From RZZS01 sp964498755 (lineage in GTDB: Bacteria > Pseudomonadota > Alphaproteobacteria > Micavibrionales > Micavibrionaceae), in the NCBI GenBank assembly GCA_964498755.1, contig CAZCIB010000027.1, positions 1 through 29,117 on the forward strand: DNA of 29,117 nucleotides, written 5' to 3'. Each line of letters opens with the position of its first letter. The stretch's first letter is position 1. Shown piece by piece: positions 1-7,190 of this stretch. The notes beneath the pieces were generated by a model, which saw only the letters and a list, made by a program, of their open reading frames with translations, searched no databases and was not told where the DNA came from. A program made the position numbers and the translations under genes.

Positions 1-720
1 ATAAGGCATGGCCTGCAGGAGCTTCATAAAAATGAACATCCCGAACGGGAACACGATCTCGAAGGATTTTTTCGTCAGGCCCTTGTGAATGGCGCGCGCG
101 GCTTCTTCCGGCTCGATGATCATCGGCATGTCGAAATCGTTCTTGTCCGTAAGCGGCGTGCGCACAAAGCCGGGATTGATGACCTTGACGTCGATATTGT
201 TCCGGGCCTCTTCCGCGCGCAGGCTTTCGGCGAGGCTGATAATCGCCGCCTTGGTCGCGCAATAGGGCTGCCCGTTGGGGAGACCGCGATATCCGGCGAC
301 GCTGCCGCACAGCGCAATCTGTCCGTGCTTTTGTTCGCGGAAGATCGGCAGGACGGCGTAAATCGTATGAAACGCGCCCATAAGATTCACGTTCACAGCC
401 TTCTGCGCGCCGTTGCCGCTCTCAATCGCGTCGATGCTTGTCGGGGTATAAACGGCGGCGAGAAAGATCACGCTGTCGATGCGCTGCTCTTTTTCCTTGA
501 TCAGGGCGGCGGCCTTGTGCGCGGCGTCGGCGTCGCTGACATCCATCGGCGCGACCAGATGCCCGCCGCCGAGCTCTTCGTTAAGCTGCTCCAGCTCTTC
601 CCGTCGCCGCGCCGAGAGCGCGAGACTCGCGCCTGCTTCCGAGAGCTCAACCGCCAGAGCGCGGCCAATCCCGCTGCTCGCCCCGATGATCCAGACTGTT
701 TTGTTTTGGAAGGTTTGCAT
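1..720 (-). CDS. SDR-family NAD(P)-dependent oxidoreductase (3' end cut by window)
   Basis: Short-chain dehydrogenase/reductase. The frame is open from ATG at 720 to the window edge, giving 240 residues, so only a few C-terminal residues should be missing (family about 250). The N-terminal Rossmann motif GASSGIG is at residues 13-19. The catalytic set is Ser140 and YCATK (Tyr153, Lys157). GGAAAG lies six bases before the ATG and supports this start. It is the most downstream visible gene of the minus-strand lipid cluster and is separated from the DUF3833 gene by about 290 bases of repeat-rich DNA, so it may also have its own promoter. The substrate is unknown; the context suggests an oxidised or carbonyl-bearing lipid. 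Family assignment is firm; the role is inferred. Confidence 0.93.
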   Translation of the reverse strand, partial: MQTFQNKTVWIIGASSGIGRALAVELSEAGASLALSARRREELEQLNEELGGGHLVAPMDVSDADAAHKAAALIKEKEQRIDSVIFLAAVYTPTSIDAIESGNGAQKAVNVNLMGAFHTIYAVLPIFREQKHGQIALCGSVAGYRGLPNGQPYCATKAAIISLAESLRAEEARNNIDVKVINPGFVRTPLTDKNDFDMPMIIEPEEAARAIHKGLTKKSFEIVFPFGMFIFMKLLQAMPY

Positions 721-773
721 ATGTCTTTCCTTTGATTCAGGTCCCGTTTTTAATTCATTTAACAAACCGCAAA

Positions 774-806
774 GACGCCAGGACGCCATGTTTGGCGAGC
801 ATGCTG
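774..806. repeat. Dispersed repeat of the ACCGC(A/C)AAGACGCCAGG type
   Basis: The word ACCGCAAAGACGCCAGG starts at 773-774 and is followed by further GACGCCA and TGGCG words. A near-identical word, ACCGCCAAGACGCCAGG, starts at 24066. Two copies in one 29 kb window, both in non-coding DNA and both next to a longer palindrome, indicate a dispersed repeat family. Confidence 0.6.
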
Positions 807-828
807 CGCCGCAGGCGCAATTCTATTT

Positions 829-904
829 TGAACCACGGCGATCACAGCGTGCACAGCGAAGCAAGCGCAAACGTCGCCGTGGCCGCTGTGCGCGCTGTGG
901 TTCA
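829..904. repeat. Palindromic intergenic repeat, 30-base arms
   Basis: The left arm 829-858 begins TGAACCAC and carries two CACAGCG-like words. The right arm 875-904 is nearly its reverse complement and ends GTGGTTCA, leaving a 16-base loop. A transcript could form a long hairpin. The arm pattern AAC(C/T)AC followed by repeated CAG(C/A)G resembles the palindrome at 24173-24246. With the neighbouring words this fills most of the 721-1011 gap, where I see no gene. Confidence 0.75.
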
Positions 905-978
905 GGAAACATAAGCCGCTTTAATGCGCTTCGCGCGAGGTTTCCTGTTCATTCCCGGCGTCCCGGCGGTTTTAATTT

Positions 979-1005
979 CTCGCGTCTCGCAACTCGCTAC
1001 TCGCT
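979..1005. repeat. Heptamer array (CTCGCNN)x4 next to the DUF3833 stop
   Basis: Four tandem 7-base units (CTCGCGT, CTCGCAA, CTCGCTA, CTCGCTT) end seven bases from the stop codon of the DUF3833 gene. Rotated, the unit reads CAACTCG, which is close to the heptamers near 20891, 21012 and 28141. Confidence 0.65.
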
Positions 1006-1011
1006 TCTTTT

Positions 1012-1545
1012 CTACTGCTTCTGCATGAACAGCGTCAGTTCCGCGACCGTGAACCCGAATTTTTTCAGGTATGAGCGGTTGATCAGAACGCCGTCATTCA
1101 TCAGGAACATCCAGTCGTCGAACGTGATTTTGTACGTTTTGCCGTCCACGGGAAGCTCCATCTGATAGCTCCAGCGCATAGCGTTGCCCGCGCGCTCGCC
1201 CGTCGCTTCGCCGACGATATCGCCCGCCTCGCCTTTATAACGGTCTTCGGAAATTTTGGTAATGTTCCAGGTGCGCGCCTGCGTTTTACCGTCGTAGTAA
1301 TAGAACATTTCCTCGAGCTTGCCGGTATCGCCCTCCCACGAGCCCATGAGATCCACGTCGAAACGGCGCACGACCTTGCCCTTGTGGTCCTGAATCAGGC
1401 CCCAGGCCTTGATCGGCCCGTTAAAATATTCCTGCGGATCGAAGCGCGGCTCCGCGCCTTTGTACGCGTCGATCTTTGCGCTGCCGCAGCCGCTAAGACC
1501 CATGGCCGCCCCCAGCAGGATAAGTGTTGTGAAGAGTGTGCGCAT
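1012..1545 (-). CDS. DUF3833 family lipoprotein
   Basis: A 177-residue protein with a lipoprotein signal: a hydrophobic stretch at residues 4-16, then the lipobox LSGC (Cys20), so it is probably anchored to a periplasm-facing membrane. The body, with its WGLIQDHKGKVVRRF-like segment and many aromatic beta strands, fits DUF3833, which is commonly found beside CFA-like, DUF1365 and chalcone-isomerase-like genes. AAGGAGG seven bases before the ATG fixes the start. The start lies inside the last 53 bases of the MFS gene, so the genes overlap and are probably translationally coupled. Molecular function is unknown; a role in handling modified lipids is inferred from neighbours. Confidence 0.88.
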   Translation of the reverse strand: MRTLFTTLILLGAAMGLSGCGSAKIDAYKGAEPRFDPQEYFNGPIKAWGLIQDHKGKVVRRFDVDLMGSWEGDTGKLEEMFYYYDGKTQARTWNITKISEDRYKGEAGDIVGEATGERAGNAMRWSYQMELPVDGKTYKITFDDWMFLMNDGVLINRSYLKKFGFTVAELTLFMQKQ

Positions 1546-2869
1546 CGGAATCCTCCTTCTTGCGTGATTGAATCCATTGAAACAGCATCGCCGCCGCCGC
1601 GAGCTTGATCAGGCACGGCAGCAAGGCATAGGTGAACGAGAGCGTCTGCAGCGCGGCGGGCGTATTGTCCGCGCCCGCTTCGAACGTTGTCTGGCCAAGG
1701 ATAAGGAACGCGAGGCCGCTCGCCAGCGCCAGCGCGGCTTTTGAAAGAAACGCGAGGCCCGCGAAATACGCGCCGCTTTGTTTTTTGTCTTTCGCGCGGT
1801 CTATGAGCTCGGATAGAATCGCGGGCGGCAATGCCAGCTCCGCGCCCAGAGCCATGCCCGACAAAACGCAGATTACGCCGTAGGCGACAACGTCTCCGGG
1901 CCCTAAAAAGAACGCCCAGACGAACATCGCCACGGCCAAAAGCATGGAGACGAGCCAGGCCTTAGCGGCGTCTTTACGTTCGGAGAGCCTCATCCAGAGC
2001 CCCATGCCGAGCGCGCCGGAGAGGAAATAAAGAAACAGGAACGCCCCGTTCAGCTCTTCCGCGCCGAGAAGATCGCGGATGAAGAACAGCACCAGCACGG
2101 CCGGGATCGACGAGGCCAGCATGCTCACGCCATAGAGCGCGAAGAAACCGCGCATTTCGGGTTTGAGGAAGATGGCGGGGTTGAAGCTGTAAGAGCCCTC
2201 CCCCGCCTCTGTCGCATCCCGGCGCAAGCCGGGATCCAGAGAGCCAGCCGCCTGACTGGATCCCGGGTCAAGCACGGGATGCCACGAAGAAGAAAAAACC
2301 TTCTTGTGCCAGCTTAAACACAGCCACGTTGCGCCCGCGAGTATCAGGGCGAACAAAACCGAAAACAGCGTAAAGCCCATCACGGTCGGCAGCACGGCGG
2401 CGGCCAGCAGACCGATGAGGCCGATCCCCTCGCGCCAGCTCGTGATGCGGGTTTTCTCGACCGGGTCTTCGCTCCACAGACTGCCCAGCGCGTTAAGGTT
2501 GATCATCAGAACGCTGAACGCCGTCGTCGTGATCAACATCGCCGCGCCGAACCAGATCGCAGTGAATTCGGGTACGGGATGAAACAGCATGATAAACCCG
2601 GCGGCCATGGCAAAGGCGGACGCGGCCATGATATGCGAACGGCGAGCGGCGTATTTATCGCTGAAAATCCCGATCAGCGGATCCTGAACGGCGTCGAAAA
2701 TCCGGATGCCCATCAAAATCGCGCCGATCAGCGAGAGCGTCAGGACGGTATCAGTAGCGTAAAAATCCGGAGCGTGGATATAAAGCGGCAGGCCGGCGAA
2801 CGAGAGCGGAAACGCCAGCGCCGCATAACGCATAAGGTCCGCGCGAGAAAGGCTTGCGGCGGCATTCAT
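1493..2869 (-). CDS. MFS transporter, GPH-like sugar/cation symporter family
   Basis: A 458-residue inner-membrane protein with about 12 hydrophobic segments. The motif DAVQDPLIG near residues 59-67 followed by SDK at 70-72 is typical of glycoside-pentoside-hexuronide (GPH/MelB-like) carriers. ATG overlaps the upstream stop codon as ATGA, implying coupled translation. In the central loop between helices 6 and 7, residues about 196-219 (WHPVLDPGSS through GLRRDA) are translated from a palindromic repeat at 2214-2282, so the loop looks enlarged by inserted repeat DNA while the frame stays intact. Cargo is unknown; GPH-like permeases recur in clusters with CFA-like genes, which suggests a lipid-related rather than sugar role (inference). 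Confidence 0.88.
   Translation of the reverse strand: MNAAASLSRADLMRYAALAFPLSFAGLPLYIHAPDFYATDTVLTLSLIGAILMGIRIFDAVQDPLIGIFSDKYAARRSHIMAASAFAMAAGFIMLFHPVPEFTAIWFGAAMLITTTAFSVLMINLNALGSLWSEDPVEKTRITSWREGIGLIGLLAAAVLPTVMGFTLFSVLFALILAGATWLCLSWHKKVFSSSWHPVLDPGSSQAAGSLDPGLRRDATEAGEGSYSFNPAIFLKPEMRGFFALYGVSMLASSIPAVLVLFFIRDLLGAEELNGAFLFLYFLSGALGMGLWMRLSERKDAAKAWLVSMLLAVAMFVWAFFLGPGDVVAYGVICVLSGMALGAELALPPAILSELIDRAKDKKQSGAYFAGLAFLSKAALALASGLAFLILGQTTFEAGADNTPAALQTLSFTYALLPCLIKLAAAAMLFQWIQSRKKEDSDAHTLHNTYPAGGGHGS
2214..2282. repeat. In-frame palindromic repeat inside the MFS gene
   Basis: CATCCCG at 2215-2221 pairs with CGGGATG at 2275-2281, and inner arms GGGATCCAG and CTGGATCCC extend the dyad. 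The sequence type, which translates as HPVLDPGSS and SLDPGLRRD, is a widespread dispersed palindrome usually seen between genes. Here it is read in frame within a cytoplasmic loop. The adjoining 2196-2208 (CCCTCCCCCGCCT) matches one half of the hairpin at 20971, so the insertion may be composite and extend to about 2196. Confidence 0.82.
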
Positions 2870-3654
2870 CGCGCCCCCAGCAATTTCCGGCGCAAATCCG
2901 GCGCACTCGTGTTCTCGTCCAGCCAGATGTTAAAAAAGTAGCGGCCAAACTGCGGGTCCTCAATGCGGCCGATTTCGTCGCTGTCCTTGAAGAACACCGT
3001 CTCGCCCGAGGGCAGGTAGAGCCCGGTCAGCGTCATGCCTTCCCTCACGTCCGGGAAGATCTTGCGCATCTGCTCGTGCCAGGCGGCAAGCGTCATTTCA
3101 TCGCGCATGCCGAGACTGCGCATTTCCTCCGCCGAGCGGTCGGCGATTTTCCGGCCCGTAATGTCGCGCAGGTAAGTGAGCGTCAGCGCAAACGGCTCGC
3201 CGTCCTCAAGGTCGCCTTCCGGCGCGTAAAGGCTTGCGTCGTAGACGTCCCAGAACATGTAAGTCAGACGCCCCTCGCCGACCTTTTCCGCCTGCGGGAT
3301 ATAGGGCTTGATATATTCCGCCGAATTCGCGTCCGATGCGGCGGCGATTTTGAAGCAGAAGAGCAGCGTCAGAATAAACAGGATTTGGGAGAGCCCCCTC
3401 CAATGCTGCGCAACCGCAAGGACCCTGCGCCTGTCATTCCGAGCGCAGCCCGCGCTTGTTATACAAGGGCGGGCGGAGCCGAGGAATCCGTGTAGAATAG
3501 ATAACGGATCAGATCTCTCCGCTCCGCCCGCCCTAGCATTCGCGAAGGCGCGGCTCCGGTCGAGATGACAGCTCCGCTTATAATTATTCATGCAAGTTGC
3601 CACGCCGCCTTTTATTCCGGGAAAATATATTCCATCGCGTTTTCCACTAAACAT
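2866..3654 (-). CDS. Secreted chalcone-isomerase-like protein with repeat-expanded N-terminus
   Basis: The C-terminal ~155 residues (from about 110) fit the bacterial chalcone-isomerase-like family (Chalcone_3 type), which lacks proven chalcone chemistry and is often found beside CFA/DUF3833 genes. The ATG at 3654 overlaps the CFA-like stop and has GGAGG six bases upstream, a strong start. From there residues about 28-75 are translated from a palindromic repeat at 3431-3571. Only then comes a signal-peptide-like hydrophobic segment (about 88-103) ending AAA before SDA. A signal peptide about 85 residues from the start is abnormal: either the repeat was inserted in frame into the leader, or a downstream non-ATG start is used (GGAGGGGG precedes the hydrophobic segment without a standard start codon). 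A periplasmic lipid-binding role is speculative. Confidence 0.8.
   Translation of the reverse strand: MFSGKRDGIYFPGIKGGVATCMNNYKRSCHLDRSRAFANARAGGAERSDPLSILHGFLGSARPCITSAGCARNDRRRVLAVAQHWRGLSQILFILTLLFCFKIAAASDANSAEYIKPYIPQAEKVGEGRLTYMFWDVYDASLYAPEGDLEDGEPFALTLTYLRDITGRKIADRSAEEMRSLGMRDEMTLAAWHEQMRKIFPDVREGMTLTGLYLPSGETVFFKDSDEIGRIEDPQFGRYFFNIWLDENTSAPDLRRKLLGAR
3431..3571. repeat. Long nested palindromic repeat (GTCATTCCGAG type) inside a coding frame
   Basis: Outer arms TGTCATTCCGAGCG and CGGTCGAGATGACA are near reverse complements. An inner perfect 13-base pair of arms, GGGCGGGCGGAGC and GCTCCGCCCGCCC, is nested within. The element is about 141 bases and belongs to the common dispersed class with TGTCAT termini. 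It is open in the frame of the chalcone-isomerase-like gene and supplies about 47 codons there. Confidence 0.82.
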
Positions 3655-4807
3655 GGCTCACCTCCGTTTGCATGACGCTGGTGCGGCCCGTGCGAAATCC
3701 GGCGATGCATGCGGAAAGATAGAAATCCCAGACCCGCATGAAGCCGTCGTCAAAGCCAAGCTTTTGAATCGCATGCGCGTTCCGGTGAAAATTATTTTGC
3801 CAGAGTTCAAGCGTTTTGGCGTAGCCTTCACCGAAATGCAGCGTGTTGCCGGTTTTGAGCCCCGCTCTTACGGCTTCCTCGTTAAAGCGTTTTTCGCTCG
3901 GCAGCATGCCGCCGGGGAAGATGTAGCTGCGGATCACGTCGCCGCGGCGGCGGTAGGTGTGGAAACGATTATCATCTATCGTGATTGTCTGAATGACCGC
4001 CTTGCCCTTTTCGGACAGCAACTCTTTGAGCTTGCCAAAATAGACCGGCCAGTATTTTTCGCCCACGGCTTCGAACATCTCGATCGAAATAATATTATCG
4101 TACTTGCCGCCCTGATGCCGGTAGTCTTCCAGCGCGATGCGCGCGCCGCCGTTTAGCCGGTCCCGCGCGTAATCATGCTGCTCTTCCGAGAGCGTAATTC
4201 CTTTAATGGCGTAATCGCCTTTTTCCAGCGCGCGCTCCGCAAATCCGCCCCAGCCGCAGCCGATCTCGAGCAATTCCCCGCTACTCCGGCCCAGGCAATC
4301 AATCATCCGGTCGTATTTATTCATTTGCGCATGTGTTAAATCCTCATTTTCATGCGCAAAAAGAGCCGCCGAATAGGTCATGCTTGGGTCAAGCCAGAGC
4401 TCGTAAAAATCGTTGCCGATGTCGTAATGCGCGTGAATGTTTTTGCGGCTGCCCTTGATCGAATTCAGCCGGAACAGATAAAACAGACGCGACGCGGCTT
4501 GCGAAAACCTGCTGCCGAACACGTAATCATTGGTGTACTTTTCGTTTTCGAGCGCAAAAGAAAACAGGTTTTGCAGGTTGTCAGAGCGCCAGAGTCCGGC
4601 GCGGTAATCCTCAAGAAAGCCGTGCATGCCGCGCCGCGCGAGATTCATCACAACGCGCCAGTCAGAAAGCTCAAGAGAGGCCTGCGGCCCGGGGTTAGCG
4701 CCGCCAAAACTACGCATCCGCCCGTCAGGCGTGACCAGCGTCATGCTGCCGTAATCGATACAATCCAGTGTTTTCAGAAATCTATACGTGACGTTTTGCG
4801 TAAACAT
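3647..4807 (-). CDS. CFA-synthase-like SAM-dependent fatty-acyl methyltransferase with altered active site
   Basis: A 386-residue protein with the cyclopropane-fatty-acyl-phospholipid synthase fold. Features are HAHYDIGNDFYELWLD near residues 125-140, the SAM-binding loop LEIGCGWGGFAE near 180-191, and the C-terminal YIFPGGMLPS motif. Such enzymes transfer a methyl group from SAM to double bonds of membrane acyl chains. By motif alignment to E. coli Cfa, Glu239 is kept (Glu246), but the Cys139 position (YSCAYW) is Ala147 and His266 is Gln273 (VIQTIT). Both residues help hold the active-site bicarbonate in E. coli. This points to a subfamily that may give methylated, methylene or furan-precursor acyl chains rather than cyclopropanes. 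Neighbours (FAD oxidoreductase, DUF1365) support this. GGAAAA precedes the ATG. Confidence 0.9.
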   Translation of the reverse strand: MFTQNVTYRFLKTLDCIDYGSMTLVTPDGRMRSFGGANPGPQASLELSDWRVVMNLARRGMHGFLEDYRAGLWRSDNLQNLFSFALENEKYTNDYVFGSRFSQAASRLFYLFRLNSIKGSRKNIHAHYDIGNDFYELWLDPSMTYSAALFAHENEDLTHAQMNKYDRMIDCLGRSSGELLEIGCGWGGFAERALEKGDYAIKGITLSEEQHDYARDRLNGGARIALEDYRHQGGKYDNIISIEMFEAVGEKYWPVYFGKLKELLSEKGKAVIQTITIDDNRFHTYRRRGDVIRSYIFPGGMLPSEKRFNEEAVRAGLKTGNTLHFGEGYAKTLELWQNNFHRNAHAIQKLGFDDGFMRVWDFYLSACIAGFRTGRTSVMQTEVSHV

Positions 4808-4879
4808 GGCTTATTTTCCTGATTTTTAATTATCTTCTCAATCTAGCGCGCGCGGTCTCTCGTTTCCATTTCCGGGAGA

Positions 4880-5665
4880 TTACAATTTCGTAAGGTCGCT
4901 GTCCGCGCGGCTGATACGCGGCTCGATCTGTTTTGGCCTGTGGATATACTTAATGCCTTTCGCGACTAATTTCATCGCCTGCCAGTGGATCAGCATAATT
5001 ACCTTGAACGTCAGGAGCGGATGGCGAAACATGGCGCGGCGGAGGCTCGCGCGCGTCATCGGCCCGGTCTTTCCGGTCAGCGCCGTTAACAGCTGCTTTT
5101 TGCCTTCGCCGTCGTAAAAATCGATCCACGCGCCGAAGCCTTCTTTTCCAGCCTCATAGGAAAAGCGGAACGTATAATGCCCTTCACGCTTCAGAAAAGG
5201 GGAAACGTGAAAGAGTTTTTGCGCGGTTAAAACGTCCTCCGGCGTAATCTCGCTTTGATCCTCCTTAACGCAGAGATAGCTGTGCGTTTCGCCGAAGGTG
5301 TTGTTCACCTCGCAGATCACGGCGCGGAGTCTTTCTTGCGCGTCAAGACAAAGCCAGAAGCTGACGGGGTTGAAGAGATAGCCGAACATGCGCGGCATGG
5401 TGATCAGGATCATCTCTCCTTTTGCTTCCGTGACGTTGAATTGCCTGAGAATATTGCGCGCCCAGGCTTCCGGATCGGCGCCGGAACGGTCGCCATGATC
5501 CTTGTCGTGATAGCTCAACAGCCCGAACCTGTTTGCAGGCAGTGGCAACTCATGCGCTTTTAACACATTAAAGCACAAATAAAACACACGATACGTAAAC
5601 GCGTTCACCTTCGGGAACTGGCGTTTATGCATAACCTTGGCGTTTAGTATTTTTGGCCCTAACAT
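4880..5665 (-). CDS. DUF1365 domain-containing protein
   Basis: A 261-residue protein matching DUF1365 throughout. It starts with a K-x-MHKRQFPKVNAFTYRVFYL-like segment, has FGYLFNPVSFWLC near residues 93-105 and NNTFGETHSY near 120-129, and ends with the RHPLLTFKVIMLIHWQA-type segment. The family is regularly found between an FAD-dependent oxidoreductase and a CFA-like enzyme and is thought to act with them in unsaturated-lipid modification; its chemistry is not established to my knowledge. The 72-base gap to the CFA-like gene has no evident terminator, so co-transcription is likely. The C-terminal amphipathic/hydrophobic helix suggests membrane association. Confidence 0.9.
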   Translation of the reverse strand: MLGPKILNAKVMHKRQFPKVNAFTYRVFYLCFNVLKAHELPLPANRFGLLSYHDKDHGDRSGADPEAWARNILRQFNVTEAKGEMILITMPRMFGYLFNPVSFWLCLDAQERLRAVICEVNNTFGETHSYLCVKEDQSEITPEDVLTAQKLFHVSPFLKREGHYTFRFSYEAGKEGFGAWIDFYDGEGKKQLLTALTGKTGPMTRASLRRAMFRHPLLTFKVIMLIHWQAMKLVAKGIKYIHRPKQIEPRISRADSDLTKL

Positions 5666-5744
5666 GAAAAGAGCTTCCTGCCCGCTATAGCTTCATTTTG
5701 TTTTATAAACAAAGGGAGCGCAAAAAGAGCTTTTTTACTCTCAT

Positions 5745-5832
5745 CGTCATTGCGAGCGACCATCGGAAGCGAAGCAATCCATAATTCATCATGGATTGCC
5801 ACGTCGAGACTTCGTCTCTCCTAGCAATGACG
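5745..5832. repeat. Palindromic intergenic repeat (CGTCATTGCGAG type), 88 bases
   Basis: Outer arms CGTCATTGCGAG and CTAGCAATGACG are near reverse complements. Inner arms GCAATCCAT and ATGGATTGC are perfect. This dispersed class is common in bacterial genomes. It lies between the FAD oxidoreductase stop (5869) and the DUF1365 start (5665), so a transcript crossing the junction would carry a long hairpin that could affect mRNA stability or relative expression. The rest of this 203-base gap holds no gene I can see. Confidence 0.85.
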
Positions 5833-5868
5833 CTCCTCTAAAAAAATATGCGCACTCTCTAGTAAAAA

Positions 5869-7116
5869 CTAATCCCACGGCGTTTTTGCGCCAAGGGCTT
5901 CGGCCACCGCGACTGCGCTTCGAAGGCCGTCTTCGTGGAAGCCGTAACGCTGGTAGGCTCCGCAATGCCAGCAGTTTTTATAGCCCTGAATGCGCTCGAT
6001 TTTTTTCTGCGCCTGCACGGCCTCGAGCGTAAAGACGGGATGGCTGAAAACATGCTCGTTTAAAATCAGCTCCTCCTTCGGGCGGCGGCGCGGATTGAGC
6101 GTAATAATAACAGGAACATCCGTATCAAGTTTTTGCAGATTGTTCATCCAATAGCTTAAAGACACATCTTTATGCGCATCCGTCCTTTCTTCGGACAAAT
6201 AAACCCAGCTCGCCCAGGCCTGTTTATTGGCGGGCATGAAGCTCGTATCCGTATGAACGACGACGCGGTTATCCTGATAGCCGAACGCGCCAAGTATTTC
6301 CCCCTCATCAAGGGAAGGGAAATCAATCATGCGCAGCGCCTCGTCGGCGTGACAGGCGAAGATAACGTGATCAAACGTCTCCGCCTCTCCCCGGCTGTCC
6401 TCGACCGTAACCTTATCCCCCTTGCGCGTAACTTTAACCGCGCCGCATTGCGTTTTGATTTTATCCTGAAAACCCGCCGTCAGGCGCCGCACATATTGCC
6501 GGCTGCCGCCCGTGACCGTATACCATTGCGGGCGGTTATTAACGCTTAAAAGCCCGTGATTATGAAAGAAGCGCACGAAGGTCTGCGCCGGGAAGTCGAG
6601 GATTTTCTCATGACTCGTGCTCCAGATCGCCGCGCCCATCGCCTGCATGTAATAGCTCCGAAACCACGCGCCCATCTTCAACTCGTCAAAGAACGCGCCG
6701 AGCGTAATCTCCCTGTCTTTCTCAAGCAAAACAAGGGATTGCCTGTTAAACTTCAGAATATCGGCGATCATTTTATAGAACGCGGGCCGCCGCAAATTCT
6801 CCTTCTGCGCCAGCATGTTATTGCTCGAATATTCCAGCCAGCCGTTATCGATCGACACGCCGAACGACATGTCGCTTTTTTGAACAGGCACATCCAGATG
6901 CTCAAAAAGCCCTGTTAAATGTGGATAATTTCGCTCATTATAGACGATAAACCCCGTATCGACCGGCAAGGTCTCGCCGCCGACGTCTATATCAATGGTG
7001 CGGCTGTGCCCGCCCTTGTAATCATTTTTCTCATAAACGGCGATGTCGTGGTCCCTGTGCAACAGATACGCCGCCCCGAGACCGGAAATTCCCGTTCCAA
7101 TAATCGCGATTTTCAT
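5869..7116 (-). CDS. FAD-dependent amine-oxidase-like oxidoreductase (lipid cluster)
   Basis: A 415-residue flavoprotein. The N-terminal dinucleotide-binding fold reads IIGTGISGLGAAYLL (residues 5-19), then an acidic strand end YEKND near 28-32 and the GG-H-S-R-T segment that follows FAD domains in amine-oxidase-like enzymes. VDTGFIVYNERNYP near 52-65 is characteristic of the subgroup linked to DUF1365 and CFA-like genes. Proteins of this group have been tied to desaturation of methylated acyl chains in furan fatty-acid formation (UfaD-like, from memory). It is the first gene of the minus-strand cluster, so the operon promoter should lie in 7117-7190, where an operator-like palindrome is present. 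Assignment to the family is good; the reaction is inferred. Confidence 0.88.
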   Translation of the reverse strand: MKIAIIGTGISGLGAAYLLHRDHDIAVYEKNDYKGGHSRTIDIDVGGETLPVDTGFIVYNERNYPHLTGLFEHLDVPVQKSDMSFGVSIDNGWLEYSSNNMLAQKENLRRPAFYKMIADILKFNRQSLVLLEKDREITLGAFFDELKMGAWFRSYYMQAMGAAIWSTSHEKILDFPAQTFVRFFHNHGLLSVNNRPQWYTVTGGSRQYVRRLTAGFQDKIKTQCGAVKVTRKGDKVTVEDSRGEAETFDHVIFACHADEALRMIDFPSLDEGEILGAFGYQDNRVVVHTDTSFMPANKQAWASWVYLSEERTDAHKDVSLSYWMNNLQKLDTDVPVIITLNPRRRPKEELILNEHVFSHPVFTLEAVQAQKKIERIQGYKNCWHCGAYQRYGFHEDGLRSAVAVAEALGAKTPWD

Positions 7117-7162
7117 TTAATTATTCTATAGCCTCATACCTAACATGCATATGTCAGATATA

Positions 7163-7176
7163 TTACGGATCGGTAA
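7163..7176. promoter_or_regulatory. Operator-like dyad upstream of the lipid cluster
   Basis: The 14-base sequence TTACGGATCGGTAA is a dyad of TTAC and GTAA around a central GATC with one mismatched pair. It lies 47 bases before the FAD oxidoreductase start and just beyond the 3' end of the convergently read-through kinase gene. Size and position suit a dimeric regulator. The regulator is unknown, and I see no convincing -35/-10 pair. One half, CGATCC, is one base off the TGATCC -35 of the Rhodobacter RpoE consensus, but no matching -10 follows at the right distance. Confidence 0.35.
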
Positions 7177-7190
7177 TAAGTCACGTAAAT

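Noticed and set aside
479..1165. A 228-residue plus-strand ORF
   Set aside because: It is antisense to the SDR gene and then crosses intergenic repeats into the DUF3833 gene; low-complexity Ser/Arg composition.
5720..5745. AAAAAGAGCTTTTTT as a terminator between the FAD oxidoreductase and DUF1365 genes
   Set aside because: The dyad is made of the A and T runs themselves, without a GC-rich stem, so it is weak as a Rho-independent terminator.
7117..7190. A Rhodobacter-type RpoE promoter (TGATCC) before the lipid cluster
   Set aside because: Only CGATCC is present, and no suitable -10 lies 18-19 bases downstream, so I did not annotate it.
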